A stretch of 64,000 nucleotides of DNA, taken from Cenococcum geophilum 1.58 (taxonomy: Eukaryota > Ascomycota > Dothideomycetes > Gloniales > Gloniaceae). The position numbers and the translations under genes were made by a program. Shown one piece after another: positions 32,148 to 43,499 of this stretch. Within the stretch, counting starts at the first letter, position 1, and each line of letters opens with the position of its first letter. The notes below the pieces were generated by a model that saw only the letters and a program-made list of their open reading frames with translations, searched no databases and was not told the DNA's origin. The stretch covers positions 1,736,001 to 1,800,000 of the forward strand of contig KV748199.1 of the NCBI GenBank assembly GCA_001692895.1, given 5' to 3'.

Positions 32148-35100
32148 AAAAGGCACTTCTTAGGTTCCTAACTATTATATACCTAGGAGTATCCTTCCTA
32201 ATAAACTAAAAATTCGCGCTTCTTCTAGCGCCATCTTTAGTCTAAAATATCTTCTATATTCTATTCTAGTTCCCTATTAATTTTACTAGGTAAGGGCGGT
32301 TCCGTACTATCTTTTCTTTAGTATAACTCTAGTAAGGAAACATAAAATATAGGATATATTAGATAAGATTTTAGTAATTCTAATTCATAGGCTTAGTTTC
32401 CTTTAGTTTTCTTAACTATCTTAAAGGGTCTAAGCTACCGGTAATTTAGCTTCTTTTTAATGCGTTTTATTTAGATATTTTTTATAAATAGTAAGACTTC
32501 GTCTTCTATCTTAAATTCTTTTAGCATATGTTTTTTTATTATAGTACCTTTTTTACACGGCCTGGGCGTCTAGTAAGTACTTTTTAAGTTTCTCTCTGCG
32601 GATTCTTATTTGCTTAATTCTTTTGGACGCCACTAGTACCTCTCTTTTAAAAACGATATCCTTAACGTTTTAGGGGTTATTTGCTTTTACCCCAAACAAT
32701 ACTTTATAAGGGGTCATTTTTATACTACTATAGATGCTTATATTATATACGTGCTATACTAGAGCTAACCATAATATCTAATCATCCTATTAATAATTAA
32801 TATAGTAGTAGAGGTAGTGTTCTAATAACGTATTTAGACGCTCTATTTACCCGTCTATTTATAAATAAAAAGCAGTGCTTATCCTTTACCGTATTTTTAA
32901 TAAGAGATAGAATAAAGACTAAAATACACTGTTAAATACGGTACCTCTATTAGATATAATTCCCCTTAGCGTGCTAAATAAGAGCCACTATTCTAAAAAC
33001 AGGTCTGCCAGTTCTACTACCGTAATTATTATTATAATAGTAAAGTATTCTAAAAACTTTATATACCTATTAATGATTACTAGGATAATATTAGCAACCT
33101 CTTTAGTTCTTATCTTAGTAGGGGGTAAGCCTATAATAAAATCTATTGTTAATTTTAATATAGGTCCCTGCGGAATAGGAAGCACTAATAACTCGCCGTA
33201 TAGGCGATACCTAAATATCTATATCCTTTAGTATATATTATACCTTAATACATAGTCCTTAACCTCTTTAGACATTCCGTCCTAAAAGTATTTCCTTTAA
33301 ACAGCCTTAAGAGTTCTATTAGCACCGTAGTGACCCCCAAGGGGGTCGTTATAGAAGACCTTTAGAATTTTATCTTAAATCGCTTAGTCCTTTAGAATAT
33401 ATATAGCACCCTTAAAGCGTAATAGACCCTTTTAGTCTTGCTACTATAGCTTCTTAGTAACTCTAGCTAAGTTAGTCTCTACTATATCTTTCTATCTTTC
33501 CCTAAAGGTAAAGGCGTCCCTTTATTAAGCTTAAAGAAGAAGATCTAGAAAGGTTTTATATAGATCACTTACTTCTATTTTACCTACCGCTATTATAGAC
33601 TTAAGGCATAGCACGAAACGTTTTAAACTATTAGTGTTAGCAGATTCTCCTGCCGTTATGCAGTGTGCTATGCTATAGATAGGTATCTTACCTATCCCCC
33701 TTAGATCTGAAAACTCGTAGCTAATACGCCATTAAGTTAAAGGTGCCGTAATACCTCTAGCACATCTTATAGAATTCTCGCTAATTCTAGGGTACACTAA
33801 CTTTATAACGTCTGCTTAGTCTATAACCTAGTCTATAACTATATCCTATGGCTCTATAATTATATTACTTTATAGCTGTATCACCGGGACCTCTACCCTA
33901 CTACGAAATTCTATAGTTTTAGGGAAAGAGTCTTTTTTTTTCTTAAGCAAATTTTGCAATATAGGGATTATTTCCCCTACACTGTCCTAAATTCTCCCTA
34001 TCTTATAATCTAGACGTCTTAACAACCTATTAGCAGGATTTATCTTCCCTAGGCGGTACGTAATTTTAAAGTTATACTATAATAATACCTCTGCCTATCT
34101 TACTTATTAACCGCTTAACACCTTTATAGTTATAAAGTATTTTAGGTTGTTATAGTCTATAAGGACTTTAATGGGATAATTGCTTTCTATATAATAATAT
34201 CGCTAGTACTTTATTGCTGTAATTATTGTAAGCAGCTCCTAGTCGTGCGTTATATAACGCTGCTCTATAGGGGTTATTTTCCTTAACTAAAACGCTATAG
34301 AATGCTATTTTCCGTCTTTTAATTAAGATATAATTGCCCCTAGGGTAAAGCCGGATATATCTATTTTAAGGTATATATATAGCTTCTAGCAGAAGTGTAT
34401 TAGAATAGGCGCCGACATAAATAAATCCTTTAACTGGTCTATAGCCTACTTAGTAGCTTCCCTAAATATAAAGGGTCCTAACTTCTTACTATTCTTAGAT
34501 CCTTTTAGTAAATTAGTAATTAGGAGTATTACTTATAAGTAGTAAATAATAAATGTTTGGTAGAAGTTCGCTATGCCTAAGAAAACCTATACTTCTTTAA
34601 ATATTATAGGGTAGGGCTATTCCCTAATAGCGTTCACCCGACTTTTCTCTATTAATACTCCGTTAACGCTAATAATAAAGCCTAAAAAATTAATGCTAGT
34701 AGTATAAAATATATACTTTTTTAGGTTTATATAGAGCTTATATTCCTATAGTCTTTCTAGTACTATTTACACGTAGTATATATATACTTCGTAGTTATTA
34801 AAGTAGACTATAATGTTATTAAGGTAGACTATATATATTATATCTAACAGGCCTAATAATACCTTATTAATATAGGCCTGAAATATTACTAGTATATTAG
34901 TAAGCCTAAATAGCATTACTAGGTACTTAAAGTGGCCATACTATATTTAGAACGCCGTTTTCCACTTATCGCCGGCTTTAATCTAGATTTAATAGTATAT
35001 ATCTTTTAGATCTAATTTTATAAATATTTTTACGCCTAATAGCCTATTAATAAGCTCCCCTATTAAGGGTAACAGGTAGCAATTCTTTATAGTAATCTTA

Positions 35101-37165
35101 TTTAGCGCTTAATAGTTAACATAGAGGCAAAGGGTCCCGTCCTTCTTAAGTATAAATATAATTGGTGCCCCTACTAGGCTTATAGAGGGCCAAATCTATC
35201 CTCTCTAAAGATTGTCCACTATATATTAACGCAGTACCGCTAGCTTATTTTCTAATAGGTTATATAGTGGTCTAAAAGGAGGTTGTTTATCCCCTATATT
35301 TATCTTATACTTAACTAATATAGGGTTAGGTAAGGTTTATACAGCCTCTTTACTAAAAATATCCTTTAAGTTTATATATTTCTGTAGAATCTCTAGTTCC
35401 TTAACTGCGTATAGCCAGATATCCGAAAATAAATATCCCGTATCCCCGTTCTTAGTATTAAGAGTAGCATATATAGCATATACCTACCCTTCTTCTTATA
35501 TATAGTTTAAGAAAGTCTCTTAATCTTTAACTATAATGCGCGGTTAAGACTTCCGATATTAATATAAGGCTAAAGGCCAATTAATATCCGGATTAACTTA
35601 GTAAAGCTATAGGTATCCCAAAATAAGGTTATACTCCTTAATTTCTACGGTATAGAAGCGTATCTCCTATATATCCTATAGACTATCGCGGTTCTAGCTA
35701 GCTACGGAAAAAGCTTATTCCCTATAGCATGAAATCTAGTAGCCTTTAATGCTTTAAATAGTGCGCACCTATAAGCCGCTAAGGTCTAAATCTAATTCTT
35801 TTACTAGTAATTAAGAAATGAACCCTATACTCGCGCTACTGTCTATAAGGCAGTCTCGCGTTACCTATTTATTATTAACTTAAATAAAGACAGAAATAAC
35901 TATATGGCAGTTTACTCCCTCCCTCTCTTACTAGCCTAGTATAAGGGAGTAAAGATCTACTAGGCTATCTCTTTTCCTAATTAGGCCGACTCTTACTTCT
36001 TTTACTAGCAGAAGCGGCTTATATAGCCCTTTTTACCGCAGTTATAATAGGTACATATCTCCTAGTTTCCCTTTTACGGATTAGGTCTCTACCTATTATT
36101 ATTTTAGGGTTAACTAGCGTTACTCTAGGGCTATAAGGCCTGCTTACGTTATCCTTCTACAGAGCGGTTAGGTCGGAATCTACCCCTATTATTAAAGCTA
36201 GGTCTAGTCCTACGCTCTTTATTATTAGCGTCTCGTTCCTTTCGCTTACCTAAATAGTCTCTTTTAGCACTCTTAATCTGAGTAGCTTTAGAGATAAGCT
36301 TTTCTTAAAAGGTAGGAATTTCGCCCTTCTCTTATATAGCCTGTTAAATCTTAGGTTATAGCTTAGTAAGTAGCTGGTAAAGTTATATAGCGTTATCCCA
36401 TAGATCTAAGTAGGCTATATTATCTTCTAGTTCTTCTAAGTAGTTTATAAACTGGACCACAGTCTAACTATCCCGCTATTTAGTGTTATAGTATCACTAG
36501 TTATAGTCTATCCCTTAATTATTAGGGTCTTAGACCTAATTAACTAACTAGGTCCTAAGTTCGCTAAATTTAAGGGGTATAGTAAGTTTCTTCTCATAGC
36601 GTGTCTATAAACTCTTAACAGTGCCACGCAGGAAGGTAGAAGCAATTAGTGTCTAATTATACTTATTAGAGTAACGTTTCAGATCTAGCCGAAACTTAGT
36701 TTTATATTATTAAATAAAACGATTATAGTTCCGAAGACTATTACTATAGTACTTATTAGGTTCCTTTATACGGAATTTAAGTTTTTCTGACGTTATAGTA
36801 TAGTATAGTGTTACCTCTTTAAGTCCGCTTTGTGTTTAGGATGTCTATACTTCCCCTAATTATTCTTACAATTATTCTTAGTAGTCTTAATATGCTTATC
36901 TTAATTATATCTCTAACTCCTTTGTTTTTTATAGGGTCTTATATAGCGACCGCTCCAATAACTCCCTAGCAGTAATTGTTTTTAAAGGTCTTATAAGGTT
37001 AGACGGACTAGCTATAGCTTCTTTATAGGAAGAGGGAATGCGCTCCTCTAGGGAGACTCTTTAAGCCTCTTATGGTAAGGGCGTTGCTTTATAGGGTATA
37101 GGAGTATAGTCCGTTATTGTTAATTAATAGCCATACATTCCTAACGGATTGTAAGTAATTAGAAT
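32148..37165 (-). pseudogene. gypsy-C gag-pol (zinc knuckle, protease, RT, RNase H, integrase, chromodomain)
   Basis: Minus-strand reading: YNCGKKGYISRFC at about 36010-36050 is a CCHC knuckle with His and a Cys changed to Tyr; RT at about 34100-35200, with the active site now YLNNIIVYFNN (near 34800) where YLDD is expected; an integrase segment GPILKLTIDFIIGLPP and on to INRYIKFLEYF at 32988-33180; chromodomain NIEDILDQRWRQKKREFLVY near 32190-32290 (Q for stop). These changes, Asp-to-Asn and Gln/Trp-to-stop, are all RIP-type. The frame starts close to the 5' LTR near 37130. A PBS could not be recognised. Confidence 0.82.
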
Positions 37166-37484
37166 TATAAGAGGCCAGCCTAACTAGAACATATAATTAT
37201 CTAATTAACAGTATTACTGGTAAGTAGAAGGTAAGTTAAAGGTAAGTTAAAGGTAAAATAAGTTTTATATATTAAAGGACAAATGCTTCTAACTACTTCT
37301 ATTTAGAAACTAATTACTAGTTCTTCTCTAGAGGGGAACTAGCTTCCTATATGTTTCTTCCAAGACGCTAGTAAAACCTTTCACCCTTAACCTATCTAAC
37401 TGTGTTTTTTAGAATATAGATAAGATATAAATAAAACCTCCTACCGTCTTATTAGATATGTAACTCTTAGGGGATTCCGTTATA
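37166..37484 (-). repeat. gypsy-C 5' LTR (right in the window)
   Basis: Partner of 27733-28051, same length. The following GTTTC (37485-37489) matches 27728-27732. Confidence 0.88.
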
Positions 37485-37489
37485 GTTTC

Positions 37490-38186
37490 CTAACTTTTAA
37501 ATAACTTAACCGCGAAATCCAATTTTCTAAATTTTAACCCCCCTATCCGTCCTACCTTCTTACTACTTTTAGAGCTGTTAAATATACATATAATAGTATA
37601 TAGGGAGAATTAGCAGTACTGCCGGATTAATATTACTACTGTTTATAGTATTAATTAATTTTTAAAAATTTTTAAATTTTTTTTAAAGGGCAGAAATGTC
37701 GCTTATATAAGAAGTTACGTAACCTTTAAGAATACTTAGGACCGTATATTAGCAGCCACGACTTCTCTACACTATAATTAAGATTTTATATATACTGCAC
37801 CTAGAGCTACTTATAATAACTATTACCTATAAATCTGCCGATTTATAAATTAAAAATTAGATATAGTTAGAGCTATTAATAGGGGTTATTAATTACGCTC
37901 CCCGTGATAAAATTTTAAATTTTAGTGATTTAAACTAACGAATTAAATTAAAAGTTTGGAATATCTAAATAAGGTTTTATTAAAACGCTAGCTAAACCCT
38001 AACCTAGACCCTTCCTAACCTGTTAAATTTTAAAAATAATAACCTTTACTAAATTAAAAATTAACTTTATCCTTAATAAGCCATCTAATTAGATTTAATG
38101 GTTCTTTATTATCTAAGATATAGCTAAAACTAATAAGGTATAGTAGTATATTGACCTATTTAAGAAGAAAGACGATCTTCTAAAGC
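37490..38186. other. AT-rich tail between gypsy-C and gypsy-B, probably the Helitron 3' part
   Basis: Directly continues the Helitron after removal of gypsy-C (single GTTTC). No coding domain recognised; poly-T/A stretches near 37650-37690. The Helitron 3' end (a hairpin followed by CTRR) should lie here, but I could not identify it. The last bases AAAGC (38182-38186) would be the left target copy of gypsy-B. Confidence 0.45.
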
Positions 38187-38396
38187 TGTTACGGCTTGTA
38201 TAAATGCCTCTAAACCAAAGCTTGTAGAATGCTATATTATAAAGATACTAAGCTAAAGAGAAGGAAAAGGGGTTGCTAGGACCGATGTAAATAAATATAT
38301 AGGGTAAGCTGTTAAGGCGATAGCTTTGGGCGGGCTAATTATAGGTTAGCAGAATATGGTAAAATTTAGCAGGTAACGTGCGATAGCGCCGTTATA
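38187..38396 (-). repeat. gypsy-B 3' LTR (210 bp)
   Basis: Starts TGTTACGGC and ends GCCGTTATA (from GCCGTAACA). On the minus strand it is preceded by AAAGAGGGGGTAA, a polypurine tract just like that of gypsy-A, and by GCCTAAGGGTAGGC, which is shared with gypsy-A. So A and B are related families. The second LTR lies beyond the window. Confidence 0.75.
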
Positions 38397-41300
38397 TTAC
38401 CCCCTCTTTAAAAGAAAGCCTACCCTTAGGCTTAGTTAGAAATAGGGTAGTACTAGGCTTATAAATATAGGATTATAAAATATAAGATAAGGAGATAAAG
38501 GGGATATAAGTACGTCTAGACTAAGTATAAAGGGCAATTGTGGGCTAAGTAAAAGCACTAGGCTAGAAAGAGTAGCCGCTAAAAGTCTTAGTATGGATTT
38601 AACTAATTAGACAACTTTAACCGGCGGTTAAAGTTCCTAGATATCTGAAATTTTACGGTATTGGTAGAAAAATGGTAGAATATAGCAGAATTGGCAGACA
38701 GCTGTATTAGGGCTTTAGGGCGTTTTTATCCCTATATTCTTCTGGTAACTTATTATCTTTATTATACTAGCATTTTATCTATTTTTTTAGGTACTTTAGG
38801 GGTTTAGGTATATTAGGGTATTAGTTATAGAATTTTTTAAGCTTCTGGGGGTAGCCTATAAAGTTCTATATAGGGTACTAGGTTGGGTTAGAATTGTAGC
38901 CCTTCTATTAGATATAGTATTTTAGCGTTCCCCATACTATCTTATAGGCTAGTATTTTATTAACTTTCTATTTATTATTATTATTTACTTAAACTGGTAG
39001 GGGAGGCTTGTTTTTTTTATCTAGGTAATAGGTTATTTATAGCTTTCCGTAACTTATCTGGTAAAAAGATAGGGTAAACCCTAATTAAATCTAGGAGCTT
39101 TATTTTGTATAAGTTGCCTATCTTCTTAAGAACCTTATACAGTTTTACTATCTAGTAGTTTAGCTTATGGCTAGGTCGTTTAGTTTTCCAATTCCTTATT
39201 ATAACCTAGACTATATCGCTAGGGGCAAAATCGGGCTTTTGACGGTATTTGTTTACTTACTATTCTATTAACCTTTAAGCTTTTTCTAGGTTTTTATAGG
39301 CTATTGTTTAGGCTTTCTCTAATTGTTTAATATACTGTTAGGCCTTAGTATAGAATAGCTTCTCTTATATAGTTTAGGGTTCTTCTAGCCTTTTCTAGTT
39401 AAAGCTTATATAGGGTAAGTATCCTATTTCTAGCTAAATTGGGGCAAACCCTATAGAGTTATAGGGTAGGGTTGCTTGCGCGTAGTCTATTAAGGGTAGT
39501 AGTTTAAACCAATTATCTTAGAAATAGTTAATAAAGGGCCTAAGCCTCTAGTCTAGGTACTAATTTATAATCTCTATCTAACCGTCTATCTGGGGGTAAT
39601 AAGCCGTAGAAAGCTTTAGCTTAATACTTAGGATCCGGGTAAACTTATTCTAGAAGGCTGATATAAATTATAGCCCCTAATCGGATATAATAGTATCTAG
39701 TAGTCTATAGATTTAGTAAACGTAATAAATAAATAGCTAGGCTACCTCTTTAGTATTAATATTCTTATAATAGGGAATTAAAAAAGGGCGTTTACTAAAG
39801 CGGTTAACTATAACTATAACTATATCGTATCCGTTACAGTCCCTAAGTAGTTTATAGAAGTCTATAAAAATATACTGCTAAGGGCGCTTTAGTATTAGGA
39901 GTGGCTTAAGTAGTTCTAGGGTCTTATCCCGTGGGATTATAGCTCTTTAATAGTCTTTACAGTTCCGTATATATTAATTAATATCTATAACTATTCTCGG
40001 CTAGTAGTAGCGGTAGTTAATAATTTTACGGGTCTTATTCTTGCTAGGGTATGCCATAGAGACTTAATAATAAGCTTTACGGATTAGTTTAGTCCGTAGA
40101 TATTAATATTAGGGACTATAAGCCGCTCCTAGTATAGGAGCAATCCTTCCTCCATTTTAAAATCGGGGTCTTCTTTTATAGCTTATTTACGGAGGGCCCT
40201 TAGGGTATTAGCCGTGCGGTTTATAGTTAGGAGGTAGTTAATTAGCCCTATTAGCTTATCTAAGGACTTTTCTATTAGTGCTAGCTCGTTTTACTAGAAG
40301 TCTAGCTCCTTAAGGATCCATAGGTTAAGCTATTCTAGATAAAGAAGGGCGCGCGTCTAATATTAGGTCTTTAGCTTATCCTAGGGTCCTATATCTTATT
40401 CTCTTTAGGTTAGAGTATTAGCCTTAGAGTTTTGCTTACTAGAATAATATATAATTATAAAGAAGAATTAGGAAAGTATTTTAGCCTACTAGGCTTATTA
40501 TTTAGTAAGCTGCTTTATAGTTATAAAGTACTCTAGGGCTTTATAATNNNTATATATNTTAATCNNGGAGTTTNTACCTTTAAGCTNTANNNNCTATTAG
40601 NAGAGTAATTAAATAATAGCTAGCATTTCTTTATTGTATACTTTATAGTTATACTTAGCCAGGTCTATTATCTTTAAGAAGAAGGCTATAGGGTACTATT
40701 TACTATCTAGGTGTAACTATAATAGGATTCCTGCTATAACCCTATTAGAGGCGTCCATTTCTAGTATTAATTTAAGGTTTAGGTTATAGTAACGAAGAAT
40801 TAGGGAAGAGATAAGCCGATTTTTTATCTCTTTAAAGGCTTTTATATAGCTATTATTAAAGATAAAAGGCGTATTCTTCCTAGTTAGTTATATAAGAGGT
40901 TTTGCTATAATTTTATAGTTATGGATAAACTAGTAATAGAAGTTACAAAACCTAAAAAAGGATTAGATTCCTTTTACTATATAAGGGGGCTTCTAGTTAC
41001 GGATTGCCTTTACCTTTTTAGGGTTAACTTTAATTCCTTCCGTAGTTATAATAAACCTAAGGTATTTTATACGTTTTACCCTAAACTCGCATTTCTTAAT
41101 ATTAACTTATAAGCCTGTGTTCCGTAGTCTCTCTAGGACCTTTTTAATATAAACTTAATGCTTAAGTTCGTCGTCTAGGTATGCCGTGTAGAATTTGTTA
41201 AGGTAATTAAAAAGAACGTTATTTATATACCTTTAGTACGTAGCCGGTCCGTTTATTAGTTTAAAAGGAAGAACTTTATATTTATAGGAACTATAATAGG

Positions 41301-42397
41301 TATAGAATGTTGTTAAATCTTTAGATATAGGGTCTATCCTAATTTAGTAGAAAGCTTAGCGGATATTAAGTTTAGTAAAGATCTTTGCCTAGCTTAGACG
41401 TGTAAGGGTCTCGTTAATTAAAGGAATAGGATACTAGTCCTTTTAAGTAATAGCGTTTAGCTTTTAATAGTTAATATAAAAACGAAGGCCTCTATTAGGC
41501 TTTTTTATAAATAAAATAGGGAAAGTAAAAGGGGCTTAACTTAGCTTAATAAACCCTTTATCCAAATTGTTAATTAAGTACTACTTTATTGCTTTTAGCT
41601 TATCCATTAATTAATAGTAAAGGGGGCTATAGCCTAGCGAGTTATTAGCTTCTAATTAAATCTTATAATTATACGTCTAGTAGGGGGGTAACTTATCTAA
41701 AGCCGCCTTTAAGAATGTATCCTTATAGTCTGTATAAATAGTAAAAAAAAGGCGTTTAACTAGTTCCTTATTGGTTTCCTTAGCTAGCCTTTCCTCTCTA
41801 TTATTAATAATTTGGTTAATTTTATATAGGCTTATTATAAAGACCTTATTGTCCTTCCGGTATATATTAAAGTAGAATATTATAGCGCTAATTACGGCAA
41901 TATTTACGGTAGGGGGGTTACCTAATAATAGGGGCGTATATAACTTTAGGGACTTTTAGGGTACTAGTGTTATTATTACTCCTTTTAGCTCCTATTATAT
42001 CTTTTAGAGGTTATCCCTTATATCCTATTAATATATTCTTTTCCATACCGGTTAGATCTATACAATTTAGATATTATTTACGTTACTATCTGTCCCGCTT
42101 CTATATATAGAGTCCTCTTTAAATATAGCGCTTTAGGAAAGTATCTTTATTAATATAGAGTTCTTTCTAGCCTCGCGGCGGGCGTCTTTTTAGGTAAAGG
42201 CTAGGTTATGGGCCCGGACATTTTACTGGTAGGTAGAGTTAGCCCTTACGGCTAGTATCTTGCGGTTAGTTCGGATCTCCCTAATAAAGAAGGGCAACCT
42301 TAGTCTATCCTCCGGCTAGATAAACCGTCTTTATTACACGTTTAACTAAATATTAAAATAGGATATCTATTTTCGTCTAAGGATTATATTATAGGAC
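38397..42397 (-). pseudogene. gypsy-B pol: protease C-part, RT, RNase H, integrase, chromodomain
   Basis: Minus-strand reading: protease end SYNIILRR*QISYFNI*LNV at about 42335-42396; RT with LIDKLKAIKQYLINNLDKGF, INYQKLNAIT and an intact YLDD near 41185; RNase H KYNYKVYNKEMLAII at about 40640; integrase core in 39500-40100; tail and chromodomain-like end with YP*KLKKFYN near 38830. Stops are TAG/TAA at Gln/Trp. Ambiguous bases lie at 40548-40600. The frame continues at 63303 across the giant element. Confidence 0.82.
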
Positions 42398-42590
42398 CCT
42401 ATATTAGGAAATTTTTTTTTAGGCACGTTATTGCAAGCGAAAATCGGGGTCTATAAAACCTGCGTAAGTCGCAATTTTAGCAATTTGCGGGCAATTTACA
42501 GCAATTTGCTATAAACACACAACCCTAATTTTCGGCCGCAATAACGTGGCTAAAAAAATTTTCCTAATGCATAGGAAGTGTAACCGTAGG
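42398..42590. repeat. Inverted repeat pair at the left end of the giant element
   Basis: 42398-42434 and 42553-42590 are inverted copies (CCTATATTAGGAAATTTT... and ...AAAATTTTCCTAATGCATAGG), with GCACGTTATTGC/GCAATAACGTGG and GGGT/ACCC inside. The pair alone could be a 193-bp MITE of the same family, or a doubled terminus of the large element. Confidence 0.75.
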
Positions 42591-43485
42591 GGCAGGCCGG
42601 TAGACTTCTCTTATTAAATACAAAATTGCTATATATTAATAGGCACACTCCTAGTTCTTTAAGCGGCAAGTTAGTAGACTTCTATTATTAAGCATAAAAT
42701 TGCCGTATATTACCTAGCACATTACCTAGTTCCTTAAGCGGCAAGTTAGTATACTCTAGTCATTAGGCACAAAACTGCCGCATATTACCTAGTATATCGC
42801 CCAGTTCCTTAAGCCGTAAGCTAGTAGACTTCTATTACTAAACGCGAAACTACTGCATATTACCTAGCACATTGCCCAGTTCTTTAAGCGGTAAGCTAGT
42901 AGACTTCTACTACTAAGCACGAAGTTGCCGTATATTGCTAGGCATATTGCCTAATTCTTTAAATTATAAGCTAGTAGGCGTCGCCTATTAGTAGAGTATT
43001 CTAATATATTAGCTCGCGTATTACCCGGTTCCTATATTATAAGCTAGTAGACTTATTACATTAATAGAGCACCACAACATATTGCCTAGCGTATTACTTA
43101 GGTCCTTAAATAGCAAGCTAGCAGTTATCGCTTATTACTAGAGCACTGCGATATATCCGGTCGCTTATTACCCAGTTCCTTAAATAGCAAGATAGTAAAC
43201 TTCTCTTATTAATACAAGAATTGCGGCATATTGCCGACATATTGCCTTATTCCATAAAAAACAACCTAATATACCTTCTATTAACTATAAGAATGCGGTA
43301 TATTACTAAGAAATATTACTTACTCCATTAAAAAAAAACCCTAGCATATGCCTTCCATTAGCCATAAGACTGCGGCATATTACCCACTATATTGCCCAAT
43401 TCTTAAAATAATAGCCTAGTATACTTCTTCCACTAGATAAGACTTTACGGCAAATTGCCTAGCATATTACTTAATTCTGCGCTAA
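42591..43485 (+). repeat. Array A of ~75-bp tandem repeats
   Basis: About twelve degenerate copies spaced 73-75 bp, each around GGCAAGCTAGTAGACTTCTA, then AAATTGC, then TATATTGCCTAGCACATTGC. Copies diverge toward the helicase side. It lies just beyond the 3' end of helicase copy 1. Confidence 0.82.
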
Positions 43486-43499
43486 AATATTAAAAACAC

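Larger units (their letters stand above)
27733..37484 (-). mobile_element. Ty3/gypsy retrotransposon gypsy-C, 9752 bp, full length but inactivated
   Basis: 319-bp direct repeats at 27733-28051 and 37166-37484, flanked by a 5-bp duplication GTTTC (27728-27732, 37485-37489). LTR ends are TATAA...TTATA, the expected RIP product of TG...CA. The coding strand is minus: gag zinc knuckle, protease, RT, RNase H, integrase, chromodomain. A polypurine tract (AAAAGGGGAGG on minus, about 28055-28066) lies next to the left LTR. Between the chromodomain and this tract are about 2 kb of degenerate sequence and a 2.06-kb inserted element. Confidence 0.9.

Noticed and set aside
32971-33231. Plus frame of 86 codons
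   Set aside because: Antisense of the gypsy-C integrase core, which has the recognisable TIDFIIGLPP segment on minus.
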